A DNA stretch of 64,000 bases, taken from Boletus sp. NGJ (lineage: Eukaryota > Basidiomycota > Agaricomycetes > Boletales > Boletaceae). The notes under the pieces were generated by a model. That model had not been told where the DNA came from. It did not search any database and was given only the letters and a program-made list of their open reading frames with translations. How positions within the stretch are numbered: position 1 is the stretch's first letter; each line of letters starts with the position of its first letter. Positions 9,881-21,739 of this stretch are shown here, one piece after another. The stretch spans positions 62,001 to 126,000 of the forward strand of contig JAGTXK010000091.1 in assembly GCA_019096195.1 (NCBI GenBank), in the 5' to 3' direction. A program made the translations under genes and the position numbers.

Positions 9881-10465
9881 ATCACCTTATGTATATCTGC
9901 AAAATCACATATGTTAGTCTAGATTGCCTCATGCTCACCTTATGCCCCTATCTATGACTCACTCTCCTCATGTACTTCTCATGCTATGCTTCTCTTCCAT
10001 TCCATGGTTGTACTGATACATATGTTACAGTATTTAGTAGCCTCACCAATCATGCATGTAGCATAGCATATTATTAGATCAAGTGTACACAGATGTAAAC
10101 CCCTAGACAGTATATAAAGGCCCAAGAGCCACCAGAGGACCTCAGTCTTGTCCTCTTGGTCTTTTCAATCCTCTACAGATCTGGGCTAAGAGTTACAAGT
10201 ACTAGCTTCACTTGCCTATTGTTTAATCAGCCCCAGGTAGGATTTGGTCATTTCAAAATACTTTCCATGCCATTGCAAATAAAATCTATGCTGCTCAAGG
10301 CTGAGCTTGGCTTGCTTGTGTTTACTCTGATAAGTGGTTGCTATACTCCAACAATTACAAACTGTGGATGCAGCTATGTTGGCTTGCTTAGTCAGGTGTA
10401 GCATGCAATGCCTGGCTGTACTGGTAAGTGCATTTTGCCCAACTTGAACTTCCATCCATGGCAGG
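9881..10465. other. Spacer with a repeated core promoter
   Basis: No protein-coding gene is seen. A strong TATATAAAGGCCC box at 10111 is followed by a pyrimidine-rich start region. About 65 bp of this match 34021-34075 on the other strand, so it is a repeat, probably the core of an LTR or of a repeated promoter. The rest is unrecognised and continues at 18571 after Ty3-A2. Confidence 0.5.
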
Positions 10466-10804
10466 TGAAACGACTCTAACATTTTTCCATAAGATTATCA
10501 TAGTTAGCTAAGACTTAATGATCCCACGAAACGATTACATAGTTAAACTATACCTAGACCTTAAGTCTAGTCCCTACGTCAGGCTACATCACAACCCTAT
10601 ACCCATAGAACAGCCTAGACCCCACTACGTCACCATACATTATATGGAACATTCTAACACCTTCTATGCCGGCCCTAAACCAAGGACCGTAGGTAATATA
10701 TAAGTAGCATAGTAATATCTGTATTCGGTAGCTTTGGAATTCCTTTTCTCTCTCTTGGATAGTGCACTTTGCACCCCTTGAGATATTAAGGCCTTTCCCT
10801 TTCA
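10466..10804 (+). repeat. 5' LTR of Ty3-A2
   Basis: 339 bp, TG...CA. TATATAA lies at 10697-10703, and the predicted transcript start TAGCTTTGGAATT lies at 10729-10741, 32 bp downstream. TACGTCA motifs are retained in part. Confidence 0.93.
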
Positions 10805-10817
10805 AATTCCAAAGCTA
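10805..10817 (+). other. Self-priming primer-binding site of Ty3-A2
   Basis: AATTCCAAAGCTA abuts the LTR and is the exact complement of 10729-10741. Relative to Ty3-A1, bases inside both arms have changed together (AAGATTA/TAATCTT against AAAGCTA/TAGCTTT), which supports real pairing. Confidence 0.8.
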
Positions 10818-11237
10818 CTACCTTGTCCCCAGGCTCTTCGCCTCTGGACACTTCTAGCCCTCTCTCTCTTGCTTTTGCCTAGTCGGTGCAAACTTTTTGC
10901 CTGCTAGTACCGCTCTCGTCTTCGACCCAGACCCTCCCCGGATCAATCCTCAGAGTAACTGAAGCCTCTCGTTAGTGATAGATGCAATTCCAGCCTACTA
11001 GGTGGTTGTTAGCGCAAGATCAGCTTCGACTGCAGGAGAAGATAAGGAGATACCAGTCATCATTCTCTCCTTCCCTCCCACTTCCGAATGCACGGGCTCT
11101 TCACTGCCATTCACCCCTTGCCAGACCTCAGGCTTAGAGGAACCTGCTAGTACACGTGACGTACTCGAGTAAAGCACTCGTTGAAGTGCTTGTCTATATG
11201 CTTGTCCGGCGTTCTAAGTAAGGATAATGTTGCTACT

Positions 11238-11310
11238 AGGCATAGAGCACTAGCCCCGCTTCTCGAGTGGTTGTCGACCCGAGCGTACGCTGGCACTACA
11301 ATAGTGTGCC
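11238..11310 (+). other. Structured leader RNA of Ty3-A2
   Basis: The same three-hairpin block as at 1185-1258. Hairpin 0 is at 11238-11255. Hairpin 1 is at 11262-11283 (CTCGAGT/ACCCGAG, loop GGTTGTCG). Hairpin 2 is at 11292-11310 (GGCAC/GTGCC, loop TACAATAGT). Confidence 0.6.
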
Positions 11311-11645
11311 TAGGTTCACGTGATTACCTGTGATGTTACGCAGCTGCGATAGGAGAGTTTATCTCACCTTCTCTCTGTGCAGCACCTCCCCATAGTAAGG
11401 GAGTTATCCTCCGGTTTCTCCCTCCAACTCTCTCACTTCCAGACGGTGTGCAGTCTTTCCTGCCATTTTCTTTTCCAAGCTGCCTTTGGAACAGACCCGT
11501 TCCTACCAAGTCTTTCGCCGGCGATATGTCTGGGCACACCCAGAGTATAGCCTCGTAGTACACACCACTCTCACAACCTACTCGCTGACACTTATCCAGC
11601 GCATATGTACAATAACCCACCTCGCTCAGCTCGCAGAACTTTGCC

Positions 11646-12917
11646 ATGATGACCACAGTCCTGAGCCCCTACAGTCGCCCCACCTCCGCTGCTCCAGGGA
11701 GCTTTCGTGATCTTGCCCAGAGGGCAGCAGCCCAGGGCCTTCCTACCCTCCAGTTGGCCCAACCGGCCCCATACCTCCCCGCAGCCACCCACCTGCAACA
11801 GGAGGTGGCCCAGTACAACCTCCATCAATCGGTCCTGTGCTACAACATGTGGCACCAGCAGTTTGTGGAAGACCCTGCAGTGGCTGGACCGCCACCTCCA
11901 ATTGAGATCCCACGTGAGGACCCCACCCAAGTCCACATGGGCCCCATTCGGGTCAATATCCCATTACCTGCCAGAACACCCCGGGTCCCTCCACAGGGCC
12001 CTCCCCCGTCCCGACCCCTGCCGACCCCACCATCACTGCCCTCCGGCCCAAGTTCACCTGGGCAGCCGAGGGCACCAGCGCATGGATTTCCCCTGACTTC
12101 CCCCTGGATTGGCAAGAGCTTGGCCTCCAAGCCAGAGCACTACAATGGGAATAAGGAGAAGTTCATCCAGTGGTGGTGAACGATGACCTTATACCTAAGT
12201 GGCTTTGAGACTGAGCCGACCGATCGACAAAAAATCCTCATCATGCTCTCTTACATACGTGGAGACAACGCGGCAGGCTGCTTTTCCAACTTACTGGCCA
12301 AGGGCAACGCATACACCCTTATCAGCTACAAATTCTTCATCGATAAGTTGAAGAAGACCTTCCAACCTGCTGGGCTCATCAGACAGGCCGAGCAGAAACT
12401 CTTCACCCTCAGGCAGGGGAAGGATGCAGTAGAAGATTACTTCACATGACTCTATCAGCTGGCGATGGAGGCAAAGTTCAACATGCAGATCAATGGGCGA
12501 ACAATCGTCAACCAAATACGCCATCAAGCTCGCAACGACCTGGTGGAATACATCGAGAGGTACAAACCCGACCTCATCGACAGCACCGACGTTTGCGAGT
12601 GGGAACAAGCACTAGTAAGGGCAGAAGAGATCCTTGGCGCCATTGGAGACAGAAAGAAGGTGACTTCTGTCTACACAACTGGCCCCACATACAAGCTGCA
12701 CTTTATCCCTTGCCTCCGTTATGCCCTGCCGACAACTGCGCCTTCTGCCCCAATGCCCGCTATGCGTCCACACTCTCAGCAAACCAGGACATTCCCTGGG
12801 CAAGGCACTCCAATGGAGCTGGACAAGGCACGTGCAGCCGGTCTGTGCAGAAAGTGTAGAAAACCTTGGCCCTGTGCAGACCACCCCCCCCCCCCCCCCG
12901 CCCTCGCCCACAGGTGA
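11646..12917 (+). pseudogene. gag region of Ty3-A2
   Basis: Homologous to the gag of Ty3-A1: a proline-rich start (SAAPGSFRDLAQRAAAQGLP), the capsid core (KPEHYNGNKEKFIQWW, then RGDNAAGCFSNLLAKGNAYT), and the cysteine cluster CRKCRKPWPCADHP near 12845-12885. A 16-base C run (12884-12899) directly follows the cluster. The region is a decayed fossil. Confidence 0.8.
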
Positions 12918-13189
12918 GAAGTATCACAGTAAACAGACAAGAAGTGTCCTCGAATATGTTTGTGGCCATCTGGGCCATGATGGACTCAGCGGAAGCTCCT
13001 CAGGAGGAGCCAGTAGTATACGCTTCCAATGTAATGAACGATCCAGGTTTTCAACTCATACAGTAGACACCAGTCAACCTACTGTACCTATTAAGTCATT
13101 GTCAAAGAATAGATTTGCAATTCTGGACATTGACGAGACTGAAACCGAAAACTGAGTGAACCTCCCTGGCACTCCGCCAGTCAAAGGTG

Positions 13190-16100
13190 TAACCATCATG
13201 CCATGAAGGATGAAGTTCGCGCTGTCTGTAAAGCTAGACGACAGACCAAACAACGCTGACACCATACCCTGCAAACACCCTAAGGAAGTATGAAAGGAAG
13301 AGACATCCTCTCGTTCTTGGTTGAACATGCTAGACCCTTGGTCTATACGTTGGATGAAGGCCCAGGTGGAGAACACAGATGTAGAATGAAGCATCCACCA
13401 CCTCAAGTCCTTCATCCACAATACCAGAATGATTGAAGTGTCTCAGGACCTCGTACAAGACCTCCGAAGGCTTTCCGATGAGGACGCATACTGGGTCCTC
13501 CACGACCTACAGCATGCCCCAAAGTTCCGGAAAGCCTCCCCCTGATCAACCAAACAAAACTCCTTGGAGATCCCCGTCAAGGTAACCCTTGCAAACTGTC
13601 AGACCACCGAAGTCAAGGCACTAATTGACTCAGGTTGCACTGGATCATCCATACACGAGAAGTTCATGGCTGAAAAGGGGGTATCCACCCACTCACTCTC
13701 TCGCCCTCTCACCGTATACAACGCTGATGGCATGCCAAACACCGGAGGCAAAGTAGAAAAGTTTGTGATACTTGAACTCCAAGTCCAGGATCACAAGGAA
13801 CAGTTGGCCCTTGCCATAACAAACCTTGGGCCCAACACAATATTCCTTGGACACGATTGGCTGAAGACACACAACCCAGCCATCAACTGGAAAACAGGCA
13901 GGATCTCCTTTCGTTGTAAAGGAGACCACGTCATGAACAATGTGGATGAGGAGAATGAGGCAGACATAGACTACATGCCCTCACAAGGCGACTGCCTATT
14001 CAAAATTGATGTAGTAGAATACATGAGAAACTGAAATGTCGCCACAGAGGTAGCCATTAAGGACTATGTCCAAAAGAAAAAGAAAACCTTCGAGGAAGCC
14101 GCCCCAAAGTATGTCCATGAGTTCAAGGACATCTTCGACAAAGAGAGTTTTGACGCACTACCCCCAAGATGTCCTTGGGATCACACCATCGAACTCCTCC
14201 TAGGAAACCATAAAGTGGACTGCAAGGTTTACCTGCTAAACCCCAGCAAGCAAAAAGAACTCGACGCCTTCCTTAAGGAGAATCTCAAATCAAGGAGGAA
14301 TGACCTTCCAAGTCCCCCTTCACATCGGTGTTCTTCTTCATCAAAAAGAAAGATGGACACCTCCGCCCTGTACAGGACTACCGCAAGCTAAACGCGGTGA
14401 CCAAGAGAAACCGATACCCCCTTCCACTCATAAATGAACTGGTCAATAAACTCAAGTTGGCCAAGTACTACACTAAGTTCGACATGAGATGGGGTTACAA
14501 CAATGTACGAATGGCAGAAGGAGACGAATGGAAGGTGGCCTTCCAAACAAACCGCGGTCTATCCGAGCCACTCGTGATGTTCTTTGGACTCACCAATTCC
14601 CTGGTGATGTTTCAAACCATGATGAACACACTGTTCAAGAATCTGGTGGACCGAGGCATAGTGGTCATCTACATAGACGATATCATGATATTCACAAAGA
14701 CGCTCGAAGAGCACTGAAAAGTAGTATGCAAAGTGCTACAAATCCTGAGAGACACCCACCTTTACCTGCGTCATGACAAGTGCGACTTTGAAGTCCAAGA
14801 GACCGAGTTCCTTGGACTCATCGTCGTGCAAGACAAGGTAAAGATGGATGAAAAGAAGGTGGAAGCCATCAAAAGCTAGCCAGTCCCCACATTGAAGAAA
14901 ATGCTGAGAGGTTTCCTCAGATTCCTCAACTTCTACTGACAGTTTGTCAAGAACTTCGCCATAATCGTGCACCCCTTAAATGTGCTCATGTCGGTAAAGA
15001 AAGACTTTGAGTGGATGACAACCTGCCAGGAGGCCTTCCAAACCCTCAAGGACACTATCTCCTCTGCCCTGGCGCTAGCCATGCCAACCGACGATGACCC
15101 CTACCACATCGAAACCAACAGTTCCGACATTGGCATTGATGCCATCCTCTCTCAATGACATGACGGCATATGGCACGCCGTCGCCTTCATCTCCCGTTCC
15201 CTCAATGACGCTGAGCGGAACTACCATGCAGCTGACCTGGAGATGCTCACCATCATGTTTGCTCTCAATGAATGGTGGCAATACCTCCTCAAAGCCATGT
15301 ACCCAATCAAGATCTGGACAGACCATAAGAACCTTGAATTCTTCTGTTGACCACAAGATCTCACATGCCGCCAAGCCAGATGGGAACAAATACTACAAGA
15401 ATACCACATAGTTATCAGCCACCGACCTGGCAAAACCAACCCTGCGGATTCTCTGTCCCAGAGGCCAGACTTCGAAAAGGGGGTGACAACCGATAACACC
15501 GCACAAACACTACTCCCCAACATACTTTTTCCCCCCACTGTCGCCAACCTCCACAATAGTCTCCCTCAAAGCCGTCACACCTGCAAGCATGCTCTCGAGA
15601 ATCACCAAAATGCAGTACAAACTCGAGGAGTTTGCCAAAGATGGCCTAGAGAAGGAGAACTCACCCTGGACCTGCAAGGAAGGACTCGTCCACTGGAAAT
15701 TGCTTGTATACATGCCAAACGATGCGAAACTCCAAGAGGACATCCTCATCGCAAATCATGATCACCCGATCGCCGGCCATCCTGGTATCCAGCGAACGCG
15801 TGACCTAATCATGAGTGAATACTATTGGCCATCACTATGAAGAGACAGGGAGTCATACATAAAAGGTTGCAATACATGCCAAAAGGTTAAAGCCAAAACC
15901 TCAGCAATCCACACGCAACTCCACCCGAATGAAATCCCATCATCCCCATGGGAAATCATCTCTGTAGACCTGATCGGCCCCCTCCCCCAATCAGATGGCA
16001 AGAATGCCATCTTAGTCATCGTCAACTGTTTCTCGAAGATGATTCACCTAGCACCGGTAATGGACACCATTACATCACAAGGAGTCACGACAATCTTCTG

Positions 16101-17199
16101 TGACCAAATATTCAAACTCCATGGCGTCCCCTGTAAGGTGATCTCAGATCGAGGAACACAATTCATGTCATCGTTCATGCGTGACCTCTACTCCCTCCTC
16201 GGCATTGAAGCCAACCTGTCCACGGCCTACCACCCCCAAACCGACAGCCAGACAGAATGCATCAACCAAGAGGTAGAGAAGTACCTGTGCATCTACGTAA
16301 ACCATCACCAGACTGACTGGGCAGAATGGCTACCACTAGCCAAGTTCGCCCACAACTCCCAGACCACCAGCGCCACAGGTGTCTTGCCATTCCTGCTCAA
16401 TTACGGGCAACAACCACTCATACCCAACAAAAGAGTGGAAGTACGGAATGAGTCTGCCACCTCCTTTGCCGAAATAATGAAGGCGCATCACGACTCGGCA
16501 AAGGGCGCACTGGAGAAAGTGGCACAGGTGATGAAAAAGTCACACGACAAATGTGCCTCCCCTGCCGTCAAATATACCGTTGGTCAACAAGTTCTACTTG
16601 GAGGAACCCACATCCAAACTGACTGACCAACGAAGAAGTTTGACGATAAATGACATGGGCCATTCAAAGTGAAATGAAAGGTGGGCGAGGCTTCCTACAA
16701 GCTCGACCTCCCAAAGACGTGGAAAGGAATCCACCCTGTCTTCCACTCCTCACTCCTCACACCCTACCACCCCGGCACATCCCCCTCCCAGACAAAACTG
16801 AAACCACCACCCCTGGTTATCGTCCAACAACAAGAGGAATATGAGGTTGAACACATCGCCGACTCATGTAAGCAACATGGTAAAACAGAGTACCTTGTAC
16901 AGTGGAAAGGATACCCCCACAAGGAATGCACCTGGGAACCAAAGAAGAATGTCCCAAATACCCCACAGGTGATTGAGAAATTCCACTGTGAAAACCCCAC
17001 CGCCATCCACACTCTTGCCGACGACGAGTGCGACTGCCCAATATGCGCGTTCCCCAGCACCTCGCTATTTGATGACCCATCCTTCCACTCATACATGGCA
17101 TCCCTCAATCACCTGCCCGACCACCTCTTTGAGATCCCCAAGCCTCACAAAGACGTCAAGCTCACTGGTATCATTGTTGACTGGGAGTTCGATGGCTAA
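13190..17199 (+). pseudogene. pol region of Ty3-A2
   Basis: Protease (LIDSGCTGSSIHEKF near 13620), reverse transcriptase (about 14160-14830, YIDDIMIFT near 14670), RNase H (about 15050-15440), integrase zinc finger and core (about 15750-16300, HPQTDSQTECINQEVEKY), and chromodomain (YLVQWKGYPHKECTWEPKK, about 16850-17000). The domain order and spacing are those of Ty3-A1. It is decayed throughout, and many of the differences from Ty3-A1 are losses of CpG. Confidence 0.9.
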
Positions 17200-17210
17200 A
17201 AAGGGGGTGA

Positions 17211-18565
17211 TGAAATGACTCCAACATTTTTCCATAAGATTATCATAGTTAGCTAAGACTTAATGATCCCACGAAATGATTACATAGTTAAACTATACCT
17301 AGACCTTAAATCTAGACACTACATCAGGCTACGTCACAACCCTATATCTGTTACACCGGGTAACAATGTGACACGTTTCCGTATAATCCCCCTATTGGAT
17401 TATAGGACTAGCAGGACTTGAGGGAAATATCTACCTCCAGAGGCCCAAGGTTTCCTCTGACTGGGGACCAACTGCTAGCTTTACATAGAGTCCTGTTGTT
17501 ACCTCTACAACCAATGGCAGAGTCTTGGATTTACCATGGTGGTGTGATTCTTTGTGAAGGATGGGCAGACCGGATGCGGAGGCCAGAGGAAGTTGCCTTC
17601 CATCAGCTAGTTCTCTGGGCTTACTCGGCCTAGTGCTGGTGGCGGAGTCCCAGGCTTTACGAGTGCTGGTGGTGGAGTCCTGGGCTTGCTGGGTCAGTGG
17701 CAGAGTCCTGACCAACAACGACCAACCTCTGTTGGTCGTTGGGGTTGCCGAAGCTTTAGGAGCCTGTAATGGCAACGATGGCGCACAAGTGCAAAGTGAT
17801 GAGAAGGAAAATCACAAGTGCGAGGGCGATCACCTCCAGAGTGTGGAAGGACGGCTTCTGAGGTGAAGTGGAACCTTTGCAGGAGAAGCAGGTAGATTAC
17901 ATGGGAAGGAGTGTAGATCTAGGTTAGAGTTACATGAAGGGCCTGCGTCCCTATTTATAGGCCTTACCTGTCTAGGGCAGACTTCATAACGAATATAGTA
18001 ATCATTAGTCACAGATGAAAGATTACTATAAACGGATCAAGGCATGAGTCAAAATGGGGAAAGTAGGAATACTGGGCTATGCACGAGAGAGCACAGCCAA
18101 GGAGGCAATGTCTATGATTGGGTCAAGAAGGAAGAAAACATATATCAGATAAAATAGGGGAGGCGGTGTCCATACCAAACGGATAGATTCCTGAAAAGGG
18201 AGTTACGGATAACTTTCTAGAAAGGAGGTTCCAAATGGGGCAATGCCTGAGTTGGTGTTGTGGGGGAATCCCTGGTCCGAGTCAAAGAATAGCTCATTCC
18301 ATAGTTCTACGGGAGGTGAAGGAAGGGGAAAAGATGTACCCCCTTTGGTAACCGTAACAATACCCATAGAACAGCCTAGACCCCACTACATCACCATACG
18401 TCATACGGAACATTCTAACACCTTCCATGCTGGCCCTAAACCAAGCACTGTAGGTAGTATATAAGTAGTGTAGTAATATCTGTATTCGGTAGCTTTGGAA
18501 TTCCCTTTCTCTTTCTTGGATAGTGCACTTTGCGCCCCTTGAGATATTAAGGCCTTTCCCTTTTA
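17211..18565 (+). repeat. 3' LTR of Ty3-A2, split by a nested solo LTR
   Basis: The LTR occupies 17211-17348 and 18360-18565. The gap is filled by an unrelated 1,011-bp insertion. Without it (and the duplicated 5 bp) the LTR is 339 bp, equal to the 5' copy. It is preceded by a purine tract (AAAAAGGGGGTGA). Confidence 0.92.
17349..18359 (-). mobile_element. Solo-LTR-like insertion of an unrelated family
   Basis: 1,011 bp with short inverted ends TGTTAC...GTAACA, flanked by a 5-bp target duplication (ATATC, one change from ATACC at 18360-18364). The intact 5' LTR shows the empty site as ACCCTATACCCATAG. A TATAAATA box on the minus strand (17952-17959) suggests transcription in that direction. 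No long open reading frame or transposase is seen. An LTR of this length fits a Ty3 or Copia family with no internal copy in the window. Confidence 0.7.
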
Positions 18566-20685
18566 GCAGGTTGCTAATATCTGCAACCTCCATTCTTGAA
18601 ATGAACATTAGTTGTGATGAATTTTGCTTGCTATGTCATGTTCTGAATCTATGTTGAGTGGATATTGCCACCATTACAGAAGGCTTCCAACTCTCAGATC
18701 TATCTGGATTGCTTCCAACACATCTGTAGGCCACAGCTACTGACCTGGATACTTTATTGAGCAAGGTTCACATCTGTGCAGCTTGTTAATCTGCCAGCTG
18801 ATCCTTGATCCTGGTTAGATCTTAGGAAATTCAAATAACAATGTCAATCTCTCAGATGACCTTTGTGGTCTTAGGTGCTCCACCACAACAAGTTCTGCAC
18901 CCCATCCAAGTATGTCCCCTACTGTCATATCATTTCAAGCAAGCATTTCAAGTAGCCCTGCACCATCTCAAGCTTTGCTTTCCTCTCCTGCCAACACATC
19001 AGTAACACCATTGGCTTGTATCACACCAACTCAGCTTCAACAAAACAACACCATCATGATACTGAATACACTGCAGAACAACTCTAACAGGCTCACCCCA
19101 CCAGGTATCTGTTTCAGCCATGCATGATCTCAGCCTGTATTTGGTCCAACTCCTCACCTATTTTTCAGCTGCATGCCATCTCAGTCTTTGCTTAGTCCAA
19201 CTCCAAGCTTATCTAACTTGGAACCCTCAACTTTTTAAATTTGTCAATGGAGATCATGCTGAGGCTTGCTTGAAACTACTGGGGGGGAAAGTACTATTGC
19301 CCCCCCTTCATTTCAATAATTGTGGTGGGATATCCCAGAAGCCTATGCCCAATAAATGGTGGTACTGTCTCAGTCTATACACAGTATCATCTCAGCAAGT
19401 AGATGAACTCCTGGCCAAATTAGTGGCTGCACACTAGGGCTCCTCAGTATATGATGTAAAGAAGTGGGTTGCTTATGTTGGGAATCTTATTGGTGAACAG
19501 ACAGAGGCATTTCAAGATCAGAGTTTGTGTTCAGTTGTGCTGCAGTACCTCTAGAGAGCTATAGGCATGAGATTTTTGGGTCAGCTTTTTTGAATAATCA
19601 ATCTTGTTCAACTGGTCATCAAGTGCCAGAGGTAAGGTGCCATTATGGTAGCTCTAATATTCAACTGAAGCTGTACTCCATCAGCACACATTGACACAAG
19701 GGAGGTATCATGTCACTCTCTAGTATATGTCACCATGAATTTCATAATATGCCTAGTGGTCCTGTCTTATCAACCTTTTTGGACTGGCATGCTACTAGAA
19801 GTCAATTTGCTGCATTGGCAGGTGCTAGCTCAGTGTATTTGTTGATACTAATTGCCAGACTGGGTTTGCATGTGGCCATTGGGTCATTATCAGGCCACAC
19901 TCTAATGGATTGAGCTAATATCTTATGTGTGCTGGTCAAAGGTGAGTTACAAGCCCCAGTATTTAGGACACTGATTGAGATGTGTAAACTATCAAAGCTG
20001 ATTATTGTTAACTTGTTTCAAATTTTATAGCACCAACAATTGCTAAGATAAAGGCAGCATTGCCTCTTTACATGAATATCCTGTTTTCACCCACCCTTCA
20101 AGAGGAGTATGGGATCACTAGCATGTTGATCCAACTAAGTGAAGGTCATACTTCCCATACTTCAATAAGTGATCAATTAATTGTTCATTTTGAAGATCTG
20201 CTTGCTCATTCAATGTATGTATTCACTTACATCTAAGACATCACTTCTGACATAGATGGTCATGAAGTTTGGAGACTACTCTCTGGTTGCTAAAAAGTGA
20301 TTATTTTAAATTGGAGGCTCAAGAACATTATGAATCAACCAGGGAGCTATTATCACATTGAAGCACAGATCTTTGAAGCTGGGTGCACAGCCATGGTGGC
20401 ATCCCAACCACATTCATTGAGGGAATCCATGAATGCATTAGCTTCTAAGGCTCATGAGCTCCAACTCAAGTCAGATGCCACTTGCCTCAAGCTGCCTATC
20501 CTGGCTGTTAAGTACAAGAAGGTGGCAAACAGTGTAATGAAATGAACAAATTAGATCAGGATATACTTACTGTGTCTATCAAGTTCCTCTAGGCTGTCAG
20601 GATCACAAACATTCCTGTATATGGTGTACAGACAGATAGGCCTATTGTAGTTTTGTCTGCTGTTGTTCTTCAGGACAACAATATA
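18566..20685 (+). pseudogene. Decayed spliced gene-like sequence, unidentified
   Basis: No intact gene. Several plus-strand stretches have protein-like composition: 18912-19127 (rich in Ser, Pro and Thr), 19240-19440 (SSQQVDELLAKLVAAH), 19780-19913 (LLILIARLGLHVAIGSLSGH) and 20297-20545 (HIEAQIFEAGCTAMVASQ, then ALASKAHELQLKSDATCLKL). Between the last two, a typical fungal intron pattern is visible (GTGAGT at about 19947, ending TTATAG at about 20030), after which the frame continues PTIAKIKAALPLYMNILF. This looks like a degraded multi-exon gene, of host or transposon origin. The family is not recognised. Confidence 0.35.
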
Positions 20686-20897
20686 CAGTGGCTCAAAAAA
20701 GTGTCCCAATGTTTGGCTATTTTGCAAAGACTTGACATTTGCAAAAGAACCAAAAGGTATTAGCCCTAACCCTTGCTGGGCCATTGATAGTCCTAATCCT
20801 TGCCTTGAAGATGAGCCCTTAGTCATATAATTTGGTTGTCATGGCACTGCGATATAGCCATATTAAAGTGACATGTCATTGGGACACTTTTTTGAGC
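20686..20897 (+). repeat. Left terminal inverted repeat of Tc1-1
   Basis: About 212 bp, matching 28488-28697 in reverse. The repeat is itself bounded by an inverted pair: GCTCAAAAAAGTGTCCCAAT at 20691-20710 and its reverse complement at 20878-20897. Each transposon end thus presents two copies of the terminal motif facing each other. Confidence 0.85.
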
Positions 20898-20916
20898 AAC
20901 ATTTCTATTCTTCACT

Positions 20917-21739
20917 TTAGTACTTTGTATGCCCTCCCTTTGCTTTTATCACTGCCTCTAGTCTTCTAGCCATACTCTCTATCAATCCTTGACACTCCTC
21001 AACCTCTATCTTCCCCCACTCCACTTCAATTCTCTCCCAAAGCTCCCATACTCCTTTTGGTGGCGTTGTATAGCTATTGAGTTTTTTTTTGAGGATTTGC
21101 CAGAGATGTTCAATGGGATTAAGGTCTGGAGATTGTGCTGGCCAGTCAAGAAGCTTGATCCCTTGAGATTCCAGCCACTCCTTGGCTCTTTTAGAGGTGT
21201 GCTTGGGGTCATTATCTTGTTGAAAGATAATGCTCTCTTCAGGAATTCCAGAATTTTCCATGGAAGGAAGCAGATTATCCTCCAAAATGGAGACATACTG
21301 CTCAGCATTCATCCTCCCTTCAACCTCTGCAAGAATCCCCACTCCACTCCAACTCATGCATCCCCAAACCATCAAGGAACCTCCTCCAAACTTTACTGTT
21401 CTCTGAACTTCCTTGTCTTGCAAAGACTTTCCTGCCAATTTCCACACATACTTCCTTCCATCTGACCCAATCCTGTTGATCTTGGTTTCATCTGACCATA
21501 TAACCCTAGTCCAGTCCTCCACAGTCCAATGTTGGTGCTTGAGAGCAAAGGCTAGCCTATGTTGCCTATGCTTCACAGACAGGAGTGGCTTCTTTTTCTT
21601 GACTACAGCCTTGAGAGATGCAGACTTGAGAACATTCCTAACAGTTTGAGCAGAGACAGGAGAAGAGAGAGCTGAATTGATGAGATGGGTAGCCTGGACA
21701 GCATTTTCAACTTTGCCAGAGGTAATACTAGAGACAATT
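20917..21739 (-). CDS. Tc1-1 transposase, C-terminal part (residues about 66-338)
   Basis: Cut-and-paste DDE transposase of the Tc1 family. The frame is open from the Ty3-B1 insertion point (21739) to the stop at 20917. It begins with the second helix-turn-helix region (VSSITSGKVENAVQATHLIN) and runs into the catalytic domain. Catalytic residues, numbered in the undisrupted 338-codon frame, are D148 in WSDETKINR, D240 in FQQDNDPKHTS and E275 in DLNPIEHLW. The second and third are separated by 34 residues, the DD34E signature. The C-terminus is QGLIESMARRLEAVIKAKGG followed by HTKY. No stop or frameshift is seen. The N-terminal part is at 28148-28346. Confidence 0.93.

Larger units (their letters stand above)
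10466..18565 (+). mobile_element. Ty3-A2, older chromodomain Ty3/Gypsy element
   Basis: A second lineage-A element. Its target duplication is GCAGG (10461-10465 and 18566-18570), and the order of parts is the same as in Ty3-A1. The two LTRs are each 339 bp once the nested insertion at 17349-18359 is removed. They differ at about 23 sites (7%, counted by eye, mostly transitions), so this copy is several times older than Ty3-A1. Compared with Ty3-A1 it has lost a large share of its CpG. It is a fossil with many breaks, on the order of two dozen. Confidence 0.95.

Noticed and set aside
12884-12899. Run of 16 C as a possible programmed slippage site
   Set aside because: Homopolymer within a decayed gag, absent from the same place in Ty3-A1; expansion by slippage is the simpler reading.
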